A stretch of DNA of 64,000 nt from Mycolicibacterium neworleansense (GTDB lineage Bacteria > Actinomycetota > Actinomycetes > Mycobacteriales > Mycobacteriaceae): the NCBI RefSeq assembly GCF_001245615.1, contig NZ_CWKH01000001.1, positions 1,674,001-1,738,000 on the forward strand. Reading direction: 5' to 3'. The notes beneath the pieces are model-generated. The model saw nothing but the letters and a program-made list of their open reading frames with translations. It did not search any database and had not been told where the DNA came from. The translations under genes were made by a program, and so were the position numbers. This document shows, piece after piece, positions 27,636-38,416 of this stretch (positions are counted from its first letter, which is position 1; the number at the start of each line of letters is the position of its first letter).

Positions 27636-30600
27636 ATGTCGTTTGATACTCGTGATGAGCAACTGGCCAGCCGTATCTCCGATCTGACCGCAACCGATCC
27701 ACAGTTCGCCGCCGCGATTCCCAGCGACACCGTCACCGCCGCCGTCGACGTCCCCGGCCTACTCCTTCCCGAGATCGTCCGGACCGTGTTGCAGGGCTAC
27801 GCCGAGCGGCCCGCGCTCGGAGAACGCGCCCTGGAATTCGTCGCCGACCCGGCGACCGGGCGCACCACCGCACACCTACTCCCCCGCTTCGACACAATCA
27901 GCTACGGCCAGCTCTGGGACCGGGTTCGCGCCCTGGCCGCCACCCTGCACACCTCAGGGGTCGCGGCCGGCGACCGGGTCGCCATCCTCGGTTTCACCAG
28001 CGCTGACTACACCGTGATCGACACCGCGCTCAGCCAGATCGGCGCGGTGTCAGTGCCTCTGCAGACCAGCTCCTCGCCCGAGGCGCTGGCGCCGATCGTT
28101 ACCGAGACCGAACCCCGGGTGATCGCCGCGAGTGTCGACCACCTCGCCGACGCCGTCGAGCTGGCGCTCACCGCCCACGCTCCGGCCCAGCTGGTGGTCT
28201 TCGACCATCACCGCGAGATCGATGACCACCGCGACGCGGTGGCATCGGCCATCGAGCGGCTTTCAGCGGCGGGCAGTACCGCCACCGTCGACACCTTGGC
28301 CGATCTGCTCGACCTCGGCAGTGAGCTTCCGACGCCTCCGGCCCCGGAAACCGACGGCACCGATCCCCTCGCATTGCTGATCTACACCTCCGGCAGCACC
28401 GGCGCCCCCAAGGGCGCGACGTACCTGCAGAGCTCGGTCGCCAAATTCTGGCGGCGCAACAGCAAGGCCTGGCTCGGACCGGTGAGCTCGGCGATCAATC
28501 TGAGCTTCATGCCGATGAGCCACGTGATGGGCCGCGGCATCCTCTACGCCTCGCTCGCCGCCGGCGGCACCTGCTATTTCGCGGCCCGCAGCGACCTGTC
28601 GACGCTTCTGGAGGACCTCGCCCTGACCCGGCCCACCGAGCTGAATTTCGTTCCGCGCGTGTGGGAGATGATCCACAGCGAGTACCAGAGCCGCGTCGAC
28701 CACCGCCTGACCGAGGCCGACAAGGACCGCGAGGCGGTCGAGGCCGAGGTGCTGGCCGAGGTGCGGGACAAGGTTCTCGGCGGCCGCTTCGTCGCGGCGA
28801 TGACCGGCTCGGCACCCATCTCAGCCGAGCTGAAGGCCTGGACCCAGGACATGCTCGGCATCCACCTGCTCGAGGGCTACGGCTCCACCGAGGCCGGAAT
28901 GGCGCTGTTCGACGGCGTCGTCCAGCGCCCGCCGGTGATCGACTACAAGCTCGTCGACGTGCCGGACCTGGGCTACTTCGGCACCGACCAGCCGCACCCG
29001 CGCGGCGAGTTGCTGATCAAGACGGAGAACCTGTTCCCCGGCTACTACAAGCGTCCCGAGGTCACGGCTTCGGTGTTCGACGAGGACGGCTTCTACCGGA
29101 CCGGCGACGTGGTCGCGGAGATCGGCCCGGACCAGCTGCGCTACGTCGACCGGCGCAACAACGTGCTCAAGCTGGCCCAGGGCGAGTTCGTCACGCTGGC
29201 CAAGCTGGAGGCGGTGTTCGGCAACAGCCCTCTGGTGCAGCAGATCTACGTCTACGGCAACAGCTCGCAGCCCTATCTGCTGGCCGTGGTGGTGCCCACC
29301 GACGCAGGCGTTTCGAAAGAGGCGATCAGCGAATCCCTGCAGGAGGTGGCCCGCGAGGCCGATCTGCAGTCCTATGAGATCCCGCGCGATTTCATCGTGG
29401 AGACAACGCCTTTCAGCCTGGAGAACGGTCTGCTGACGGGCATTCGCAAGCTGGCGTGGCCGAAGTTGAAGGCGCACTACGGTGAGCGGCTCGAGCAGCT
29501 GTACACCGATCTGGCCGAGACGCAGGCCGCTGAACTTCGGGAGCTGCGTTCGGCGAGTGCCGACACCCCCGTGCTGGAGACCGTGAGCCGGGCCGCGGGC
29601 GCCCTGCTGGGCGCCGCGGCATCAGATCTGGGACCTGACGCCCACTTCACCGATCTGGGTGGAGATTCCTTGTCGGCGTTGACCTTCGGCAATCTGCTGC
29701 GGGAGATCTTCGATGTGGACGTGCCGGTGGGCGTGATCGTCAGCCCGGCCACCGACCTGGCCGGCATCGCCGAGTACATCGAATCCCAGCGCAGCGGATC
29801 CAAGCGTCCGACCTTCGCGTCGGTGCACGGCAGGCACGCCGCTGAAGTCAGTGCCGCCGACCTCACGCTGGACAAGTTCCTCGATGCGGACACCCTGGCC
29901 GCAGCTCCGAGCCTGCCCAAGGCTCCTGCAGAGGTCCGCACCGTTCTGCTGACCGGCGCCACCGGCTTCCTCGGCCGCTACCTGGCGCTGGAATGGCTGG
30001 AGCGCATGGACCTGGTCGACGGCAAGGTCATCGCCCTGGTGCGCGCCAAGTCCGACGACGAGGCCCGGGCCCGGCTCGACGCCACCTTCGACAGCGGTGA
30101 TGCGAAACTTCTTGCGCACTACCAGAATCTGGCCGCCGACCACCTCGAAGTCATCGCCGGCGACAAGGGCGAGGAGAACCTGGGCCTGGATCAGCAGACC
30201 TGGCAGCGGCTGGCCGACGAGGTCGACCTGATCGTCGACCCGGCCGCACTGGTCAACCACGTGCTGCCCTACAGCGAGCTGTTCGGGCCCAACGCCCTGG
30301 GTACCGCCGAGCTGATCAAGATCGCCCTGACCACCAAGATCAAGCCCTACACCTATGTGTCGACCATCGGCGTGGGCGATCAGATCGAGCCCGGGAAGTT
30401 CGTCGAGAACGTCGACGTCCGCCAGATGAGCGCGGTCCGCCAGATCAACGACGGATACGCCAACGGCTACGGCAACAGCAAATGGGCCGGTGAGGTGCTG
30501 CTGCGCGAGGCCAACGACCTGTGCGGGCTGCCGGTCGCGGTGTTCCGCTGCGACATGATCCTGGCCGACACCAGCTACTCGGGCCAGCTGAACCTGCCGG

Positions 30601-31127
30601 ACATGTTCACCCGGATGATGCTGAGCCTCGTCGCCAGCGGTATCGCGCCGAAATCCTTCTACGAGCTGGATGCCGACGGGAACCGGCAACGGTCGCACTA
30701 CGACGGGCTTCCGGTGGAGTTCATCGCCGAGTCGATCTCGACGCTGGGCGGACAGTCCGTCGAGAGCTTCGAGACCTACCACGTGATGAACCCTTACGAC
30801 GACGGTCTCGGCATGGACGAGTTCGTCGACTGGCTGATCGAGGCCGGCTACCCGATCGAGCGCATCGCGGACTACGGACAGTGGATCCAGCGCTTCGAGA
30901 GCACCCTGCGCGCCCTGCCGGACAAGCAGCGCCAGGCCTCGCTGCTGCCCCTGCTGCACAACTACCAGCAGCCCGAGCGGCCGATGCTGGGGGCCCTCGC
31001 TCCGACCGACCACTTCCGCGCCGCGGTGCAGGAAGCCAAGATCGGGCCCGACAAGGACATCCCGCATGTCAGCCCGGCAGTGATCGTCAAGTACATCACC
31101 AACCTGCAGCAGCTCGGCCTGCTCTAA
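27636..31127 (+). CDS. car: Carboxylic acid reductase, first copy (FadD9 type)
   Basis: 1163 residues in three domains: adenylation (1-about 640; [11 protein letters not shown] near residue 248), phosphopantetheine carrier (LGGDSLSAL near 675) and NADPH-dependent reductase ([15 protein letters not shown] near 772, YGNSK near 943). It activates a carboxylic acid with ATP, loads it on the carrier arm and releases the aldehyde in a two-electron reduction. The carrier Ser needs a phosphopantetheinyl transferase encoded elsewhere. ATG 27636 follows AGAGG. Same locus as fadD9 (Rv2590), next to gabT. A strong hairpin follows the stop. Confidence 0.96.
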   Translation: MSFDTRDEQLASRISDLTATDPQFAAAIPSDTVTAAVDVPGLLLPEIVRTVLQGYAERPALGERALEFVADPATGRTTAHLLPRFDTISYGQLWDRVRALAATLHTSGVAAGDRVAILGFTSADYTVIDTALSQIGAVSVPLQTSSSPEALAPIVTETEPRVIAASVDHLADAVELALTAHAPAQLVVFDHHREIDDHRDAVASAIERLSAAGSTATVDTLADLLDLGSELPTPPAPETDGTDPLALLIYTSGSTGAPKGATYLQSSVAKFWRRNSKAWLGPVSSAINLSFMPMSHVMGRGILYASLAAGGTCYFAARSDLSTLLEDLALTRPTELNFVPRVWEMIHSEYQSRVDHRLTEADKDREAVEAEVLAEVRDKVLGGRFVAAMTGSAPISAELKAWTQDMLGIHLLEGYGSTEAGMALFDGVVQRPPVIDYKLVDVPDLGYFGTDQPHPRGELLIKTENLFPGYYKRPEVTASVFDEDGFYRTGDVVAEIGPDQLRYVDRRNNVLKLAQGEFVTLAKLEAVFGNSPLVQQIYVYGNSSQPYLLAVVVPTDAGVSKEAISESLQEVAREADLQSYEIPRDFIVETTPFSLENGLLTGIRKLAWPKLKAHYGERLEQLYTDLAETQAAELRELRSASADTPVLETVSRAAGALLGAAASDLGPDAHFTDLGGDSLSALTFGNLLREIFDVDVPVGVIVSPATDLAGIAEYIESQRSGSKRPTFASVHGRHAAEVSAADLTLDKFLDADTLAAAPSLPKAPAEVRTVLLTGATGFLGRYLALEWLERMDLVDGKVIALVRAKSDDEARARLDATFDSGDAKLLAHYQNLAADHLEVIAGDKGEENLGLDQQTWQRLADEVDLIVDPAALVNHVLPYSELFGPNALGTAELIKIALTTKIKPYTYVSTIGVGDQIEPGKFVENVDVRQMSAVRQINDGYANGYGNSKWAGEVLLREANDLCGLPVAVFRCDMILADTSYSGQLNLPDMFTRMMLSLVASGIAPKSFYELDADGNRQRSHYDGLPVEFIAESISTLGGQSVESFETYHVMNPYDDGLGMDEFVDWLIEAGYPIERIADYGQWIQRFESTLRALPDKQRQASLLPLLHNYQQPERPMLGALAPTDHFRAAVQEAKIGPDKDIPHVSPAVIVKYITNLQQLGLL

Positions 31128-31133
31128 CCCCCC

Positions 31134-31169
31134 GTGCGCCCGTCCCCCATCGCAGTGGGACGGGCGCAC
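31134..31169 (+). terminator. Perfect 13-bp hairpin after car1
   Basis: GTGCGCCCGTCCC (31134-31146) pairs with GGGACGGGCGCAC (31157-31169) around a 10-nt loop, starting 7 nt after the car1 stop. No T-tract. It separates car1 from the car2 promoter, so the two copies are likely separate transcripts. Confidence 0.72.
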
Positions 31170-31218
31170 GCCGGGCGTGACCAATCTCGCAGCCACCGGA
31201 CTGGGATCTCGAAATATA

Positions 31219-31245
31219 ATTAGTTTTACTAACGTAGTAGTTAGT
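31219..31245 (+). promoter_or_regulatory. Operator-like motif of car2
   Basis: TTAGT-TTT-ACTAA (31220-31232) overlaps a second, perfect inverted repeat ACTAAC-GTAGTA-GTTAGT (31228-31245). The 23-nt core TTAGTTTTACTAACGTAGTA plus GTT is shared with car1 and ends 56 nt before the ATG, exactly as in car1. car2 has the more symmetrical version. Confidence 0.6.
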
Positions 31246-31298
31246 AGGCGCGGCAAATGCGCCGACCATAGTTATTTTGATTTGCTCAGGGGACCGAT

Positions 31299-34200
31299 AT
31301 GACCACCGAAACACGCGAGGACCGGCTCCAACGCCGCATCGCACACCTGTATGACACCGACGCCCAGTTCGCCGATGCCCGCCCCAGCGACGCCGTCAAC
31401 GCCGCCGTCGCCCAGCCAGAACTGCGTTTGCCCGCCGTAGTCAAAGGCATCTTCACCGGGTACGCAGACCGGCCCGCCCTCGGGCAGCGCGCGGTCGAGT
31501 ACGTCACCGACGCCGCCGGCCGCACGTCGGCCCAGCTGCTCCCCCGGTTTGAGACCATCACCTACCGCCAGTTGGGCGACCGCGTCCAAGCGGTGACCAA
31601 CGCCTGGCACAACCACCCCGTGAAGCCCGGCGACCGCGTCGCCATCCTCGGCTTCACCAGCGTGGACTACACCACCATCGACACCGCGCTCATCGAACTC
31701 GGCGCCGTGTCCGTGCCGCTGCAGACCAGCGCCCCGGTCACCACCCTGCGGCCCATCGTCGCCGAGACCGAACCGACCGTGATCGCAGCGAGCATCGACT
31801 TCCTCGACGACGCAGTCGAATTGGTGCGCTCCGGACCCGCACCCCGCCGCCTCGTCGTCTTCGACTACCGGCCCCGGGTAGACGCACAGCGCGAAGCCTT
31901 CGAGGCTGCCAAGTCCGCGCTCGCCGGCACCGACGTTGTCGTCGAGCCGCTGGCCGACGTCCTGGACCGCGGACGCTCACTGGCCGACGCGCCGCTCTAC
32001 ACCCCGGGTCAGGCCGACCCGCTGACCATGCTGATCTACACCTCCGGCAGCACCGGCACCCCCAAGGGCGCCATGTACCCGGAGAGCAAGGTCGCCAACA
32101 TGTGGCAGCTCGCGTCGAAGGCCACCTGGGACGAGAACCAGGCCGTACTGCCCGCGATCACCCTCAACTTCATGCCGATGAGCCACGTCATGGGCCGCGG
32201 CATCCTCATCGGCACGCTGAGCTCTGGCGGCACCGCATACTTCGCCGCGCGCAGCGACCTGTCGACCTTCCTCGACGATCTCGCCCTCGTGCGGCCGACG
32301 CAGCTGAGCTTCGTGCCGCGGATCTGGGACATGCTGTTCCAGGAGTACCAGAGCCGGCTCGACCGTTCCGGCGGCAGTGAGGACGCAGTGCTCGCCGAGG
32401 TCCGCGAGGACCTGCTGGGCGGACGATTCGTCTCCGCGATGACCGGTTCCGCGCCGATCTCGGCCGAGATGAAAACGTGGGTCGAGCGGTTGCTCGACAT
32501 GCACCTGCTGGAGGGCTACGGCTCGACCGAGGCCGGATCGGTCTTCGTCGACGGCCAGATCCAGCGCCCGCCGGTGATCGACTACAAGCTCGTCGACGTC
32601 CCGGATCTGGGCTACTTCCGCACCGACCAGCCCCACCCGCGCGGCGAGCTGCTGGTGAAGTCCGAGCAGATGTTCCCCGGGTACTACAAGCGTCCGGAGA
32701 TCACCGCCGAGATGTTCGACGAGGACGGCTATTACCGCACCGGTGACATCGTGGCCGAACTCGGCCCTGACCATGTCGAGTACCTCGACCGGCGCAACAA
32801 CGTCCTGAAGCTTTCGCAGGGCGAGTTCGTCACCGTCTCCAAGCTGGAGGCAGTCTTCGGGGACAGCCCGCTGGTGCGCCAGATCTTCATCTACGGCAAC
32901 AGCGCCCGCTCGTATCTGCTGGCCGTCGTGGTGCCCACCGATCCCACCGCCTCGAAGCAGGCGATCGGCGATTCACTTCAGGAAGCGGCCCGCACCGCCG
33001 GGTTGCAGTCGTACGAAGTTCCTCGTGACTTCCTCGTGGAGACGACGCCGTTCAGCCTGGAGAACGGTCTGCTGACCGGTATCCGCAAGCTGGCTCGTCC
33101 CAACCTGAAGAGTCACTACGGCGAGCGTTTGGAGGAGCTGTACACCGAACTGGCCGAGGGGCAGGCCAACGAACTGAGCGAGCTGCGGCGCAATGGCGCC
33201 CAGGCTCCCGTGCTCGACACCGTGAGCCGGGCCGCAGGCGCCCTGTTGGGTGCTGCGACAACCGATCTCGCACCCGAGGCCCACTTCACCGATCTGGGCG
33301 GGGATTCGCTGTCCGCGTTGACCTTCGGAAACCTGCTGCAGGAGATCTTCGACGTCGAGGTGCCCGTGTCGGCCATCGTCAGCCCGGCATCGGATCTTCG
33401 GACCATCGCCGAGTACATCGAGGCTCAGCGCTCCGGTACCAATTTGCGGCCGACCTTCACCTCGGTGCACGGTCGCAACGCGACCGAGGTCCATGCGTCC
33501 GATCTGACGTTGGACAAGTTCATCGACGCCGCGACGTTGGCCGCCGCACCGGGGCTGCCCGGTCCGGTCAGTGAGATCCGCACCGTACTACTCACCGGCG
33601 CAACCGGTTTCCTGGGTCGTTACCTGGCCCTGGAGTGGCTGGAGCGCATGGATCTGGTTGACGGCAAGGTCATCTGCCTCGTGCGCGCAAAGTCCGACGA
33701 GGAAGCCCGCGCACGGCTCGACAAGACCTTCGACAGCGGCGATCCCAAGCTGTTGGCGCACTATCGTGAACTGGCCGCCGACCATCTCGAAGTGATCGCC
33801 GGCGACAAGGGTGAGGCCGACCTGGGCCTCGACCAGCCCACCTGGCAGCGCCTGGCCGACACCGTCGACTTCATCGTCGACCCGGCCGCGCTGGTCAACC
33901 ACGTGCTGCCCTACAGCGAACTGTTCGGACCCAACGCGCTTGGCACTGCCGAGCTCATCCGTATCGCGCTCACCACGCGGATCAAGCCGTTCGCTTACGT
34001 GTCGACCATCGGCGTGGGCGGCGGTATCGAGCACGGAAAGTTCGTGGAGGACGCTGACATTCGAACCATCAGCCCCACTCGACGTGTCGACGACAGCTAC
34101 GCCAATGGATACGGCAACAGCAAGTGGGCCGGTGAGGTCCTGCTGCGTGAAGCCCACGATCTGGCCCGCCTGCCGGTGACGGTGTTCCGCTGCGACATGA

Positions 34201-34769
34201 TCCTGGCCGACACCACCTATGCCGGGCAGTTGAACCTGCCGGACATGTTCACCCGCATGATGTTCAGCCTCGTCGCCACCGGTGTCGCGCCGAAGTCCTT
34301 CAACCAGCTCGACGCGGACGGCAACCGCCAGCGCTCGCACTACGACGGTCTACCCGTCGAGTTCATCGCCGAGGCCATCTCCACCCTGGGCGCCCATGCC
34401 CAGGACGGCTTCGAGACCTACCACGTGATGAACCCGCACGATGACGGCCTCGGCATGGACGAATTCGTCGACTGGCTCGTCGAGGCCGGCTACCCGATCC
34501 AGCGCGTGGAGGACTACCAGGAGTGGTTGTCCCGCTTCGAGACCACGCTGCGGGCGTTGCCCGACAAGCAGCGTCAGGCCTCACTGCTGCCGCTGCTGCA
34601 CAACTACCAGCAGCCCGGCGTGCCGGTCAACGGCGCGATGGCGCCGACCGACGTTTTCCGTGCTGCGGTGCAGGACGCGAAGATCGGCCCCGACAAGGAC
34701 ATCCCGCATGTCACCCGCGAGATCATCGTCAAATACATCAGCGATCTGAAACTGCTCGGGTTGCTGTAA
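31299..34769 (+). CDS. Carboxylic acid reductase, second copy
   Basis: 1156 residues, same three-domain plan as the first copy: adenylation loop [11 protein letters not shown] near residue 244, carrier LGGDSLSAL near 664, reductase [15 protein letters not shown] near 765, YGNSK near 936. All key residues are intact, so it should be active. Long identical blocks run along both proteins, with more divergence in residues 1-240, where acid recognition is partly decided, so substrate range may differ (inference). ATG 31299 after CAGGGGA. Followed by a 12-bp perfect hairpin. Confidence 0.95.
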   Translation: MTTETREDRLQRRIAHLYDTDAQFADARPSDAVNAAVAQPELRLPAVVKGIFTGYADRPALGQRAVEYVTDAAGRTSAQLLPRFETITYRQLGDRVQAVTNAWHNHPVKPGDRVAILGFTSVDYTTIDTALIELGAVSVPLQTSAPVTTLRPIVAETEPTVIAASIDFLDDAVELVRSGPAPRRLVVFDYRPRVDAQREAFEAAKSALAGTDVVVEPLADVLDRGRSLADAPLYTPGQADPLTMLIYTSGSTGTPKGAMYPESKVANMWQLASKATWDENQAVLPAITLNFMPMSHVMGRGILIGTLSSGGTAYFAARSDLSTFLDDLALVRPTQLSFVPRIWDMLFQEYQSRLDRSGGSEDAVLAEVREDLLGGRFVSAMTGSAPISAEMKTWVERLLDMHLLEGYGSTEAGSVFVDGQIQRPPVIDYKLVDVPDLGYFRTDQPHPRGELLVKSEQMFPGYYKRPEITAEMFDEDGYYRTGDIVAELGPDHVEYLDRRNNVLKLSQGEFVTVSKLEAVFGDSPLVRQIFIYGNSARSYLLAVVVPTDPTASKQAIGDSLQEAARTAGLQSYEVPRDFLVETTPFSLENGLLTGIRKLARPNLKSHYGERLEELYTELAEGQANELSELRRNGAQAPVLDTVSRAAGALLGAATTDLAPEAHFTDLGGDSLSALTFGNLLQEIFDVEVPVSAIVSPASDLRTIAEYIEAQRSGTNLRPTFTSVHGRNATEVHASDLTLDKFIDAATLAAAPGLPGPVSEIRTVLLTGATGFLGRYLALEWLERMDLVDGKVICLVRAKSDEEARARLDKTFDSGDPKLLAHYRELAADHLEVIAGDKGEADLGLDQPTWQRLADTVDFIVDPAALVNHVLPYSELFGPNALGTAELIRIALTTRIKPFAYVSTIGVGGGIEHGKFVEDADIRTISPTRRVDDSYANGYGNSKWAGEVLLREAHDLARLPVTVFRCDMILADTTYAGQLNLPDMFTRMMFSLVATGVAPKSFNQLDADGNRQRSHYDGLPVEFIAEAISTLGAHAQDGFETYHVMNPHDDGLGMDEFVDWLVEAGYPIQRVEDYQEWLSRFETTLRALPDKQRQASLLPLLHNYQQPGVPVNGAMAPTDVFRAAVQDAKIGPDKDIPHVTREIIVKYISDLKLLGLL

Positions 34770-34802
34770 CAGACTTCCCCACAAGGGAAGAATCCCCTGA
34801 GC

Positions 34803-34831
34803 GGCCGCGGTCCTTATCCAGGACCGCGGCC
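34803..34831 (+). terminator. Perfect 12-bp hairpin after car2
   Basis: GGCCGCGGTCCT (34803-34814), loop TATCC, AGGACCGCGGCC (34820-34831). It begins 34 nt after the car2 stop and lies 34 nt before the 3' end of the convergent MerR gene, so it can end both transcripts. Confidence 0.8.
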
Positions 34832-34864
34832 AATCAGTATCTGGCGCAGCAAGCCGTTGTCCCG

Positions 34865-35644
34865 TCAGCGAGCAGCTCGGTCCGCGTTCGCATGAATCGC
34901 GTCGCGGCAGAACACCGCCAAGCCCGGAAGCGCGAAAGATTCGTCGTACCTTGCGACGTATGCCGGATCGCTCACGTACATGTCTCCCAGCTTGCGGTGG
35001 AATTCGCTCGGGCAGTCGTAGAACCAGCGGTTCACGTGGAGCCGGTGCCGTTCGGCGGCATCCATCGCCGCGTCGGAGTCAGCCGGAAGTCCACTGCGGA
35101 AAGCGTCGGACAGAGCCTGCTCGACGGCTTCTCCCTCGGTCTTGATCTGGATCCACTCGTCCTTGCCGTAGGCCTTCGTTCGACGCTGCGACTCCTTCCA
35201 CTCCGCGGTCTCGCCCCACTTCTGTTCGACCTCGGCCTGATAGTCGTCGAAGTCGTCGCCGAAGAGTTCGCGCATGTCGTCGTCGGTCATGGGGGTGTTC
35301 GTCATTGCCTTCTCCAATGCCTGATCGATGGCCTCGACGAGGTCCTTCATCTCGTCGAGACGGGTCATGACGCGTTCGCGCTGACGGACCAGGTGACTGA
35401 CCTCATCGCCCTCGTTCAGCAGGCTCGCGATCTCGTCAAGCGAGAACTCGAGCCGGCGGTACACGATGATCTGGGACAGCCGCGTGAGGTCGGCCGACGT
35501 GTAGACCCGGTATCCCGAGACGCCACGCCGGGACGGGGTCAACAACCCGATCTCGTCGTAGTGGTGAAGTGTCCGGACCGTGATGCGAAATCGCTCAGCC
35601 ACCTGGCCGACGGTGAGCTCATCCACCGGCAACTCCTGCGTCAT
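34865..35644 (-). CDS. MerR-family regulator with TipA-like C-terminal domain
   Basis: 259 residues. The N-terminal winged helix has TVGQVAERFRITVRTLHHYDEIGLL and GYRVYTSADLTRL, standard for MerR. A long dimerisation helix follows, then a TipAS-like antibiotic/ligand-binding domain (WGETAEWKESQRRTKAY, MYVSDPAYVARYDE). TipA-type proteins bind small hydrophobic molecules and activate their own promoter by untwisting a long spacer. Its own promoter carries such a spacer with a palindrome, so autoregulation is likely. Confidence 0.92.
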   Translation of the reverse strand: MTQELPVDELTVGQVAERFRITVRTLHHYDEIGLLTPSRRGVSGYRVYTSADLTRLSQIIVYRRLEFSLDEIASLLNEGDEVSHLVRQRERVMTRLDEMKDLVEAIDQALEKAMTNTPMTDDDMRELFGDDFDDYQAEVEQKWGETAEWKESQRRTKAYGKDEWIQIKTEGEAVEQALSDAFRSGLPADSDAAMDAAERHRLHVNRWFYDCPSEFHRKLGDMYVSDPAYVARYDESFALPGLAVFCRDAIHANADRAAR

Positions 35645-35682
35645 GTTGATCAGACTGGCGCCTCACGTCGCGTGAGGGTCAA
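35645..35682 (-). promoter_or_regulatory. MerR-type promoter with 7-3-7 palindrome, probably leaderless
   Basis: On the minus strand TTGACC (35682-35677), a 19-bp spacer, and CAGTCT (35657-35652). The spacer holds a perfect palindrome CCTCACG-CGA-CGTGAGG (35677-35661). The expected start point is next to the ATG at 35644, so the mRNA would have little or no leader. Confidence 0.75.
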
Positions 35683-35723
35683 GTGCTCATGCTCGAACCT
35701 ATGGGGCCGCGTCTGCGAACGGC

Positions 35724-36107
35724 CTAGAGCAGGCTGACCGCGAGCAAGACGACCGCGATCAGTGGGAACGCGCCCTGGGTGATGGCTGCCCGCGCCTTGT
35801 CCGGCGAACTGGTCAGCAGCACTGCGGCGGCGGCCAACATGGAACCCACCCCGGCGAACACCAGGGCAGCTCCAACTGCGTTATGCCCCATGCCAACCGC
35901 GACGATGCCGACCACGGTGACGATCGCCAGGAACAGGTTGTAGAAGCCCTGGTTGAACGCCAGCTCCTTGGTGGCCTGGGCTTCCTCCTCGCTGATACCG
36001 AAGGTCGCACGGGTCCGCGGTGAAGTCCAGGTCAGCGACTCCATGACGAAGATGTAGACATGCAGGGCCGCGGCGAGCGCGGCGAACACCAGACCGGCGA
36101 TAACCAT
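35724..36107 (-). CDS. DUF1304 membrane protein
   Basis: 127 residues, four membrane helices. The family pattern FVMESLTW after the first helix and NQGFYNLFLA in the second are present. Function unknown. Start ATG 36107, 5 bp after the ruvB stop, so it may ride on the ruvCAB transcript. Confidence 0.9.
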   Translation of the reverse strand: MVIAGLVFAALAAALHVYIFVMESLTWTSPRTRATFGISEEEAQATKELAFNQGFYNLFLAIVTVVGIVAVGMGHNAVGAALVFAGVGSMLAAAAVLLTSSPDKARAAITQGAFPLIAVVLLAVSLL

Positions 36108-36112
36108 GCCGC

Positions 36113-37168
36113 CTATTCAAACAGCCCCGGCTGTCCCAGTCCGGTAACCGGCGGTTGCATACCCAGATGAGTCCACGCCAGCGGCGTGGCCACCCGGCCC
36201 CGCGGTGTGCGGGCCACCATGCCGGCGCGCACCAGGAAGGGTTCGCAAACTTCCTCGACGGTGGAGGCCTCCTCGCCGACGGCCACCGCCAGCGTCGACA
36301 CCCCGACCGGTCCACCGCCGAAACTGCGGGTGAGGGCCGACAGCACTGCACGGTCCAGGCGATCGAGCCCGAGTTCGTCGACGTCGTAGACCTCGAGCGC
36401 GGCCTTGGCGATGTCGCGGGTGATCACCCCGTCGGCGCGAACCTCGGCGTAGTCCCGGACCCGGCGCAGCAGCCGGTTGGCGATACGCGGTGTACCGCGG
36501 GAGCGCCGGGCGATCTCGGTACCGGCCTCGCGACCCAACTCGATGCCGAGGATGCCTGCCGACCGGGCCAGCACCCGCTCGAGTTCGACCGGCTCGTAGA
36601 AATCCATGTGCGCGGTGAACCCGAAGCGGTCCCGCAGGGGGCCGGTCAGCGCACCGGACCGGGTGGTGGCCCCCACCAGCGTGAAGGGCGCGACCTCGAG
36701 CGGGATCGACGTGGCGCCAGGGCCTTTGCCGACCACCACGTCGACGCGGAAGTCCTCCATCGCCAGGTACAGCATTTCCTCGGCCGGCCGGGCGATGCGG
36801 TGGATCTCGTCGATGAACAGCACGTCGTGCTCGACGAGGTTGGACAGCATCGCCGCCAGGTCACCGGCGCGCTCGAGCGCGGGGCCCGAGGTGAGCCGCA
36901 GCGACGAGCCCAGCTCGGCCGCGATGATCATCGCCAGCGAGGTCTTGCCCAGCCCGGGCGGGCCGGACAGCAGGATGTGATCCGGTGTGCCACCGCGATT
37001 CTTGGCGCCCTCGAGGACCAGCTGTAGCTGTTCCCGTACCCGGGGCTGACCGATGAACTCTCCGAGGGAGCGCGGTCGCAGGCTGGCGTCGATGTCGCCC
37101 TCGCCGACCGTCAGCGCCGGCGAGACCTCCCGCTCGTCAGGTTCCTCGGTGTCGTCGAAACGGCCCAT
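36113..37168 (-). CDS. ruvB: Holliday junction helicase RuvB
   Basis: 351 residues, AAA+ motor for branch migration. Walker [12 protein letters not shown], Walker [11 protein letters not shown], sensor block [18 protein letters not shown] and a C-terminal winged helix. Forms hexamers around DNA guided by RuvA. ATG directly follows the ruvA stop. Controlled with ruvC from an SOS-type site upstream. Confidence 0.97.
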   Translation of the reverse strand: MGRFDDTEEPDEREVSPALTVGEGDIDASLRPRSLGEFIGQPRVREQLQLVLEGAKNRGGTPDHILLSGPPGLGKTSLAMIIAAELGSSLRLTSGPALERAGDLAAMLSNLVEHDVLFIDEIHRIARPAEEMLYLAMEDFRVDVVVGKGPGATSIPLEVAPFTLVGATTRSGALTGPLRDRFGFTAHMDFYEPVELERVLARSAGILGIELGREAGTEIARRSRGTPRIANRLLRRVRDYAEVRADGVITRDIAKAALEVYDVDELGLDRLDRAVLSALTRSFGGGPVGVSTLAVAVGEEASTVEEVCEPFLVRAGMVARTPRGRVATPLAWTHLGMQPPVTGLGQPGLFE

Positions 37169-37756
37169 TTACTTCTTACCCAACATGGACAGCGCGGCCC
37201 GCAGCGCGGAAGACGTGGTGGCCTCGGGGTCGTTGGCCAGCACCTTGTCGGTGGCCTCCTCCGCCTGCTTGGCGGCAAAGCCAAGTCCGACAAGGGCTTC
37301 CACCACAGGAGCGCGCACCGCGTGGCCGATCGCCCCACCGATGGCCCCTGGGGTGACCGGACCGATCTTGTCCCGCAGCTCCAGCACCATGCGTTCGGCA
37401 CCGCGCTTGCCGATACCGGGAACCCGGGTCAGCGCGGTCACATCGCCGTCGGCCAGCGCCTGCCGCAGGGCCTGCGGGTCATAGACCGCCAATGTCGCCA
37501 AGGCGATCTTGGGGCCCACGCCGGAGACGCCGAGCAGTGTCAGGAACAGGTCGCGGGCGTCGCCGTCGGCGAACCCGTAGAGCGTCATCGAATCCTCGCG
37601 CACGATCATCGCGGTGATCAGCCGCGATTCGGTGCCACGGCGCAGGTTGGCCAGCGTCGAGGGCGTGGCCATCACCTTGTAGCCGACACCGGCGGCCTCG
37701 ATCACGGCATGGTCGAGCGCGATGTCGATGACCTCGCCGCGCACCGAGGCGATCAT
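37169..37756 (-). CDS. ruvA: Holliday junction complex subunit RuvA
   Basis: 195 residues: OB-fold ([28 protein letters not shown] region), two helix-hairpin-helix motifs ([32 protein letters not shown]), and a C-terminal RuvB-binding domain. Binds four-way junctions as tetramers. Its ATG overlaps the ruvC stop by 4 nt (ATGA). Confidence 0.97.
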   Translation of the reverse strand: MIASVRGEVIDIALDHAVIEAAGVGYKVMATPSTLANLRRGTESRLITAMIVREDSMTLYGFADGDARDLFLTLLGVSGVGPKIALATLAVYDPQALRQALADGDVTALTRVPGIGKRGAERMVLELRDKIGPVTPGAIGGAIGHAVRAPVVEALVGLGFAAKQAEEATDKVLANDPEATTSSALRAALSMLGKK

Positions 37757-38322
37757 GTCCGGGCCGCCTTCGCGGTGGCCTTCAGCCGGGCCTGGTACTT
37801 GCGGCGTTGTTCGGCCGCCATGGCCTCGGCGGCGGCCATGCGCTCGATCATCGGGGCGCGCCAGCAGTGGCAGATGGCAAGGGCCAGCGCGTCGGCGGCG
37901 TCCGCCGGAGACGGCTTGGCTTGCAGCGCAAGAATTCTGGTGATCATCTCGGTGACCTGAGCCTTGTCGGCACGACCGTTTCCGGTAACTGCCGCTTTGA
38001 CTTCCGAGGGGGTGTGGAAGTGCACCTCGATGTCGCGCCGAGCCGCTGCCAGGGCGATCACTCCGCCGGCCTGGGCGGTACCCATCACCGTCGACACGTT
38101 CTGTTGTGCGAAGACGCGCTCGATCGCGATCACGTCGGGCCGGTGGGTGTCCATCCAGTACTCGGCAACGTTGCTGATCTCCAGCAGCCGCTTCTGCAAC
38201 GGTGCGTCAGCCGGGGTGCGGACCACGTCCACATCGAGGGCGGTAACCTGCCGGCCCTTGCCGCTCTCCACCACGGACAGGCCGCAGCGCGTCAACCCGG
38301 GATCCACTCCCATCACCCGCAC
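37753..38322 (-). CDS. ruvC: Holliday junction resolvase RuvC
   Basis: 189 residues, nicks four-way junctions. Active-site acids are visible in [17 protein letters not shown] and [14 protein letters not shown] at 38322 gives the usual N-terminus; an ATG three codons later is also possible. First gene of ruvCAB, 14 nt from a near-consensus LexA box. Confidence 0.96.
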   Translation of the reverse strand: MRVMGVDPGLTRCGLSVVESGKGRQVTALDVDVVRTPADAPLQKRLLEISNVAEYWMDTHRPDVIAIERVFAQQNVSTVMGTAQAGGVIALAAARRDIEVHFHTPSEVKAAVTGNGRADKAQVTEMITRILALQAKPSPADAADALALAICHCWRAPMIERMAAAEAMAAEQRRKYQARLKATAKAART

Positions 38323-38336
38323 ACGAACCCCTTCGT

Positions 38337-38352
38337 CAGAACATCTGTTCGA
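38337..38352 (-). promoter_or_regulatory. Near-consensus SOS box before ruvC
   Basis: CAGAAC-ATCT-GTTCGA matches TCGAAC(N4)GTTCGA at 10 of 12 fixed positions; the half nearest the gene is the degenerate one. Fits known LexA control of ruvC in mycobacteria. Confidence 0.75.
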
Positions 38353-38416
38353 GAGCCTAGCGTGAGCCGGCAGCAGCCCGCCGCAGGGACACGCTCACAT
38401 CCGTAGGGTCGGAGCC

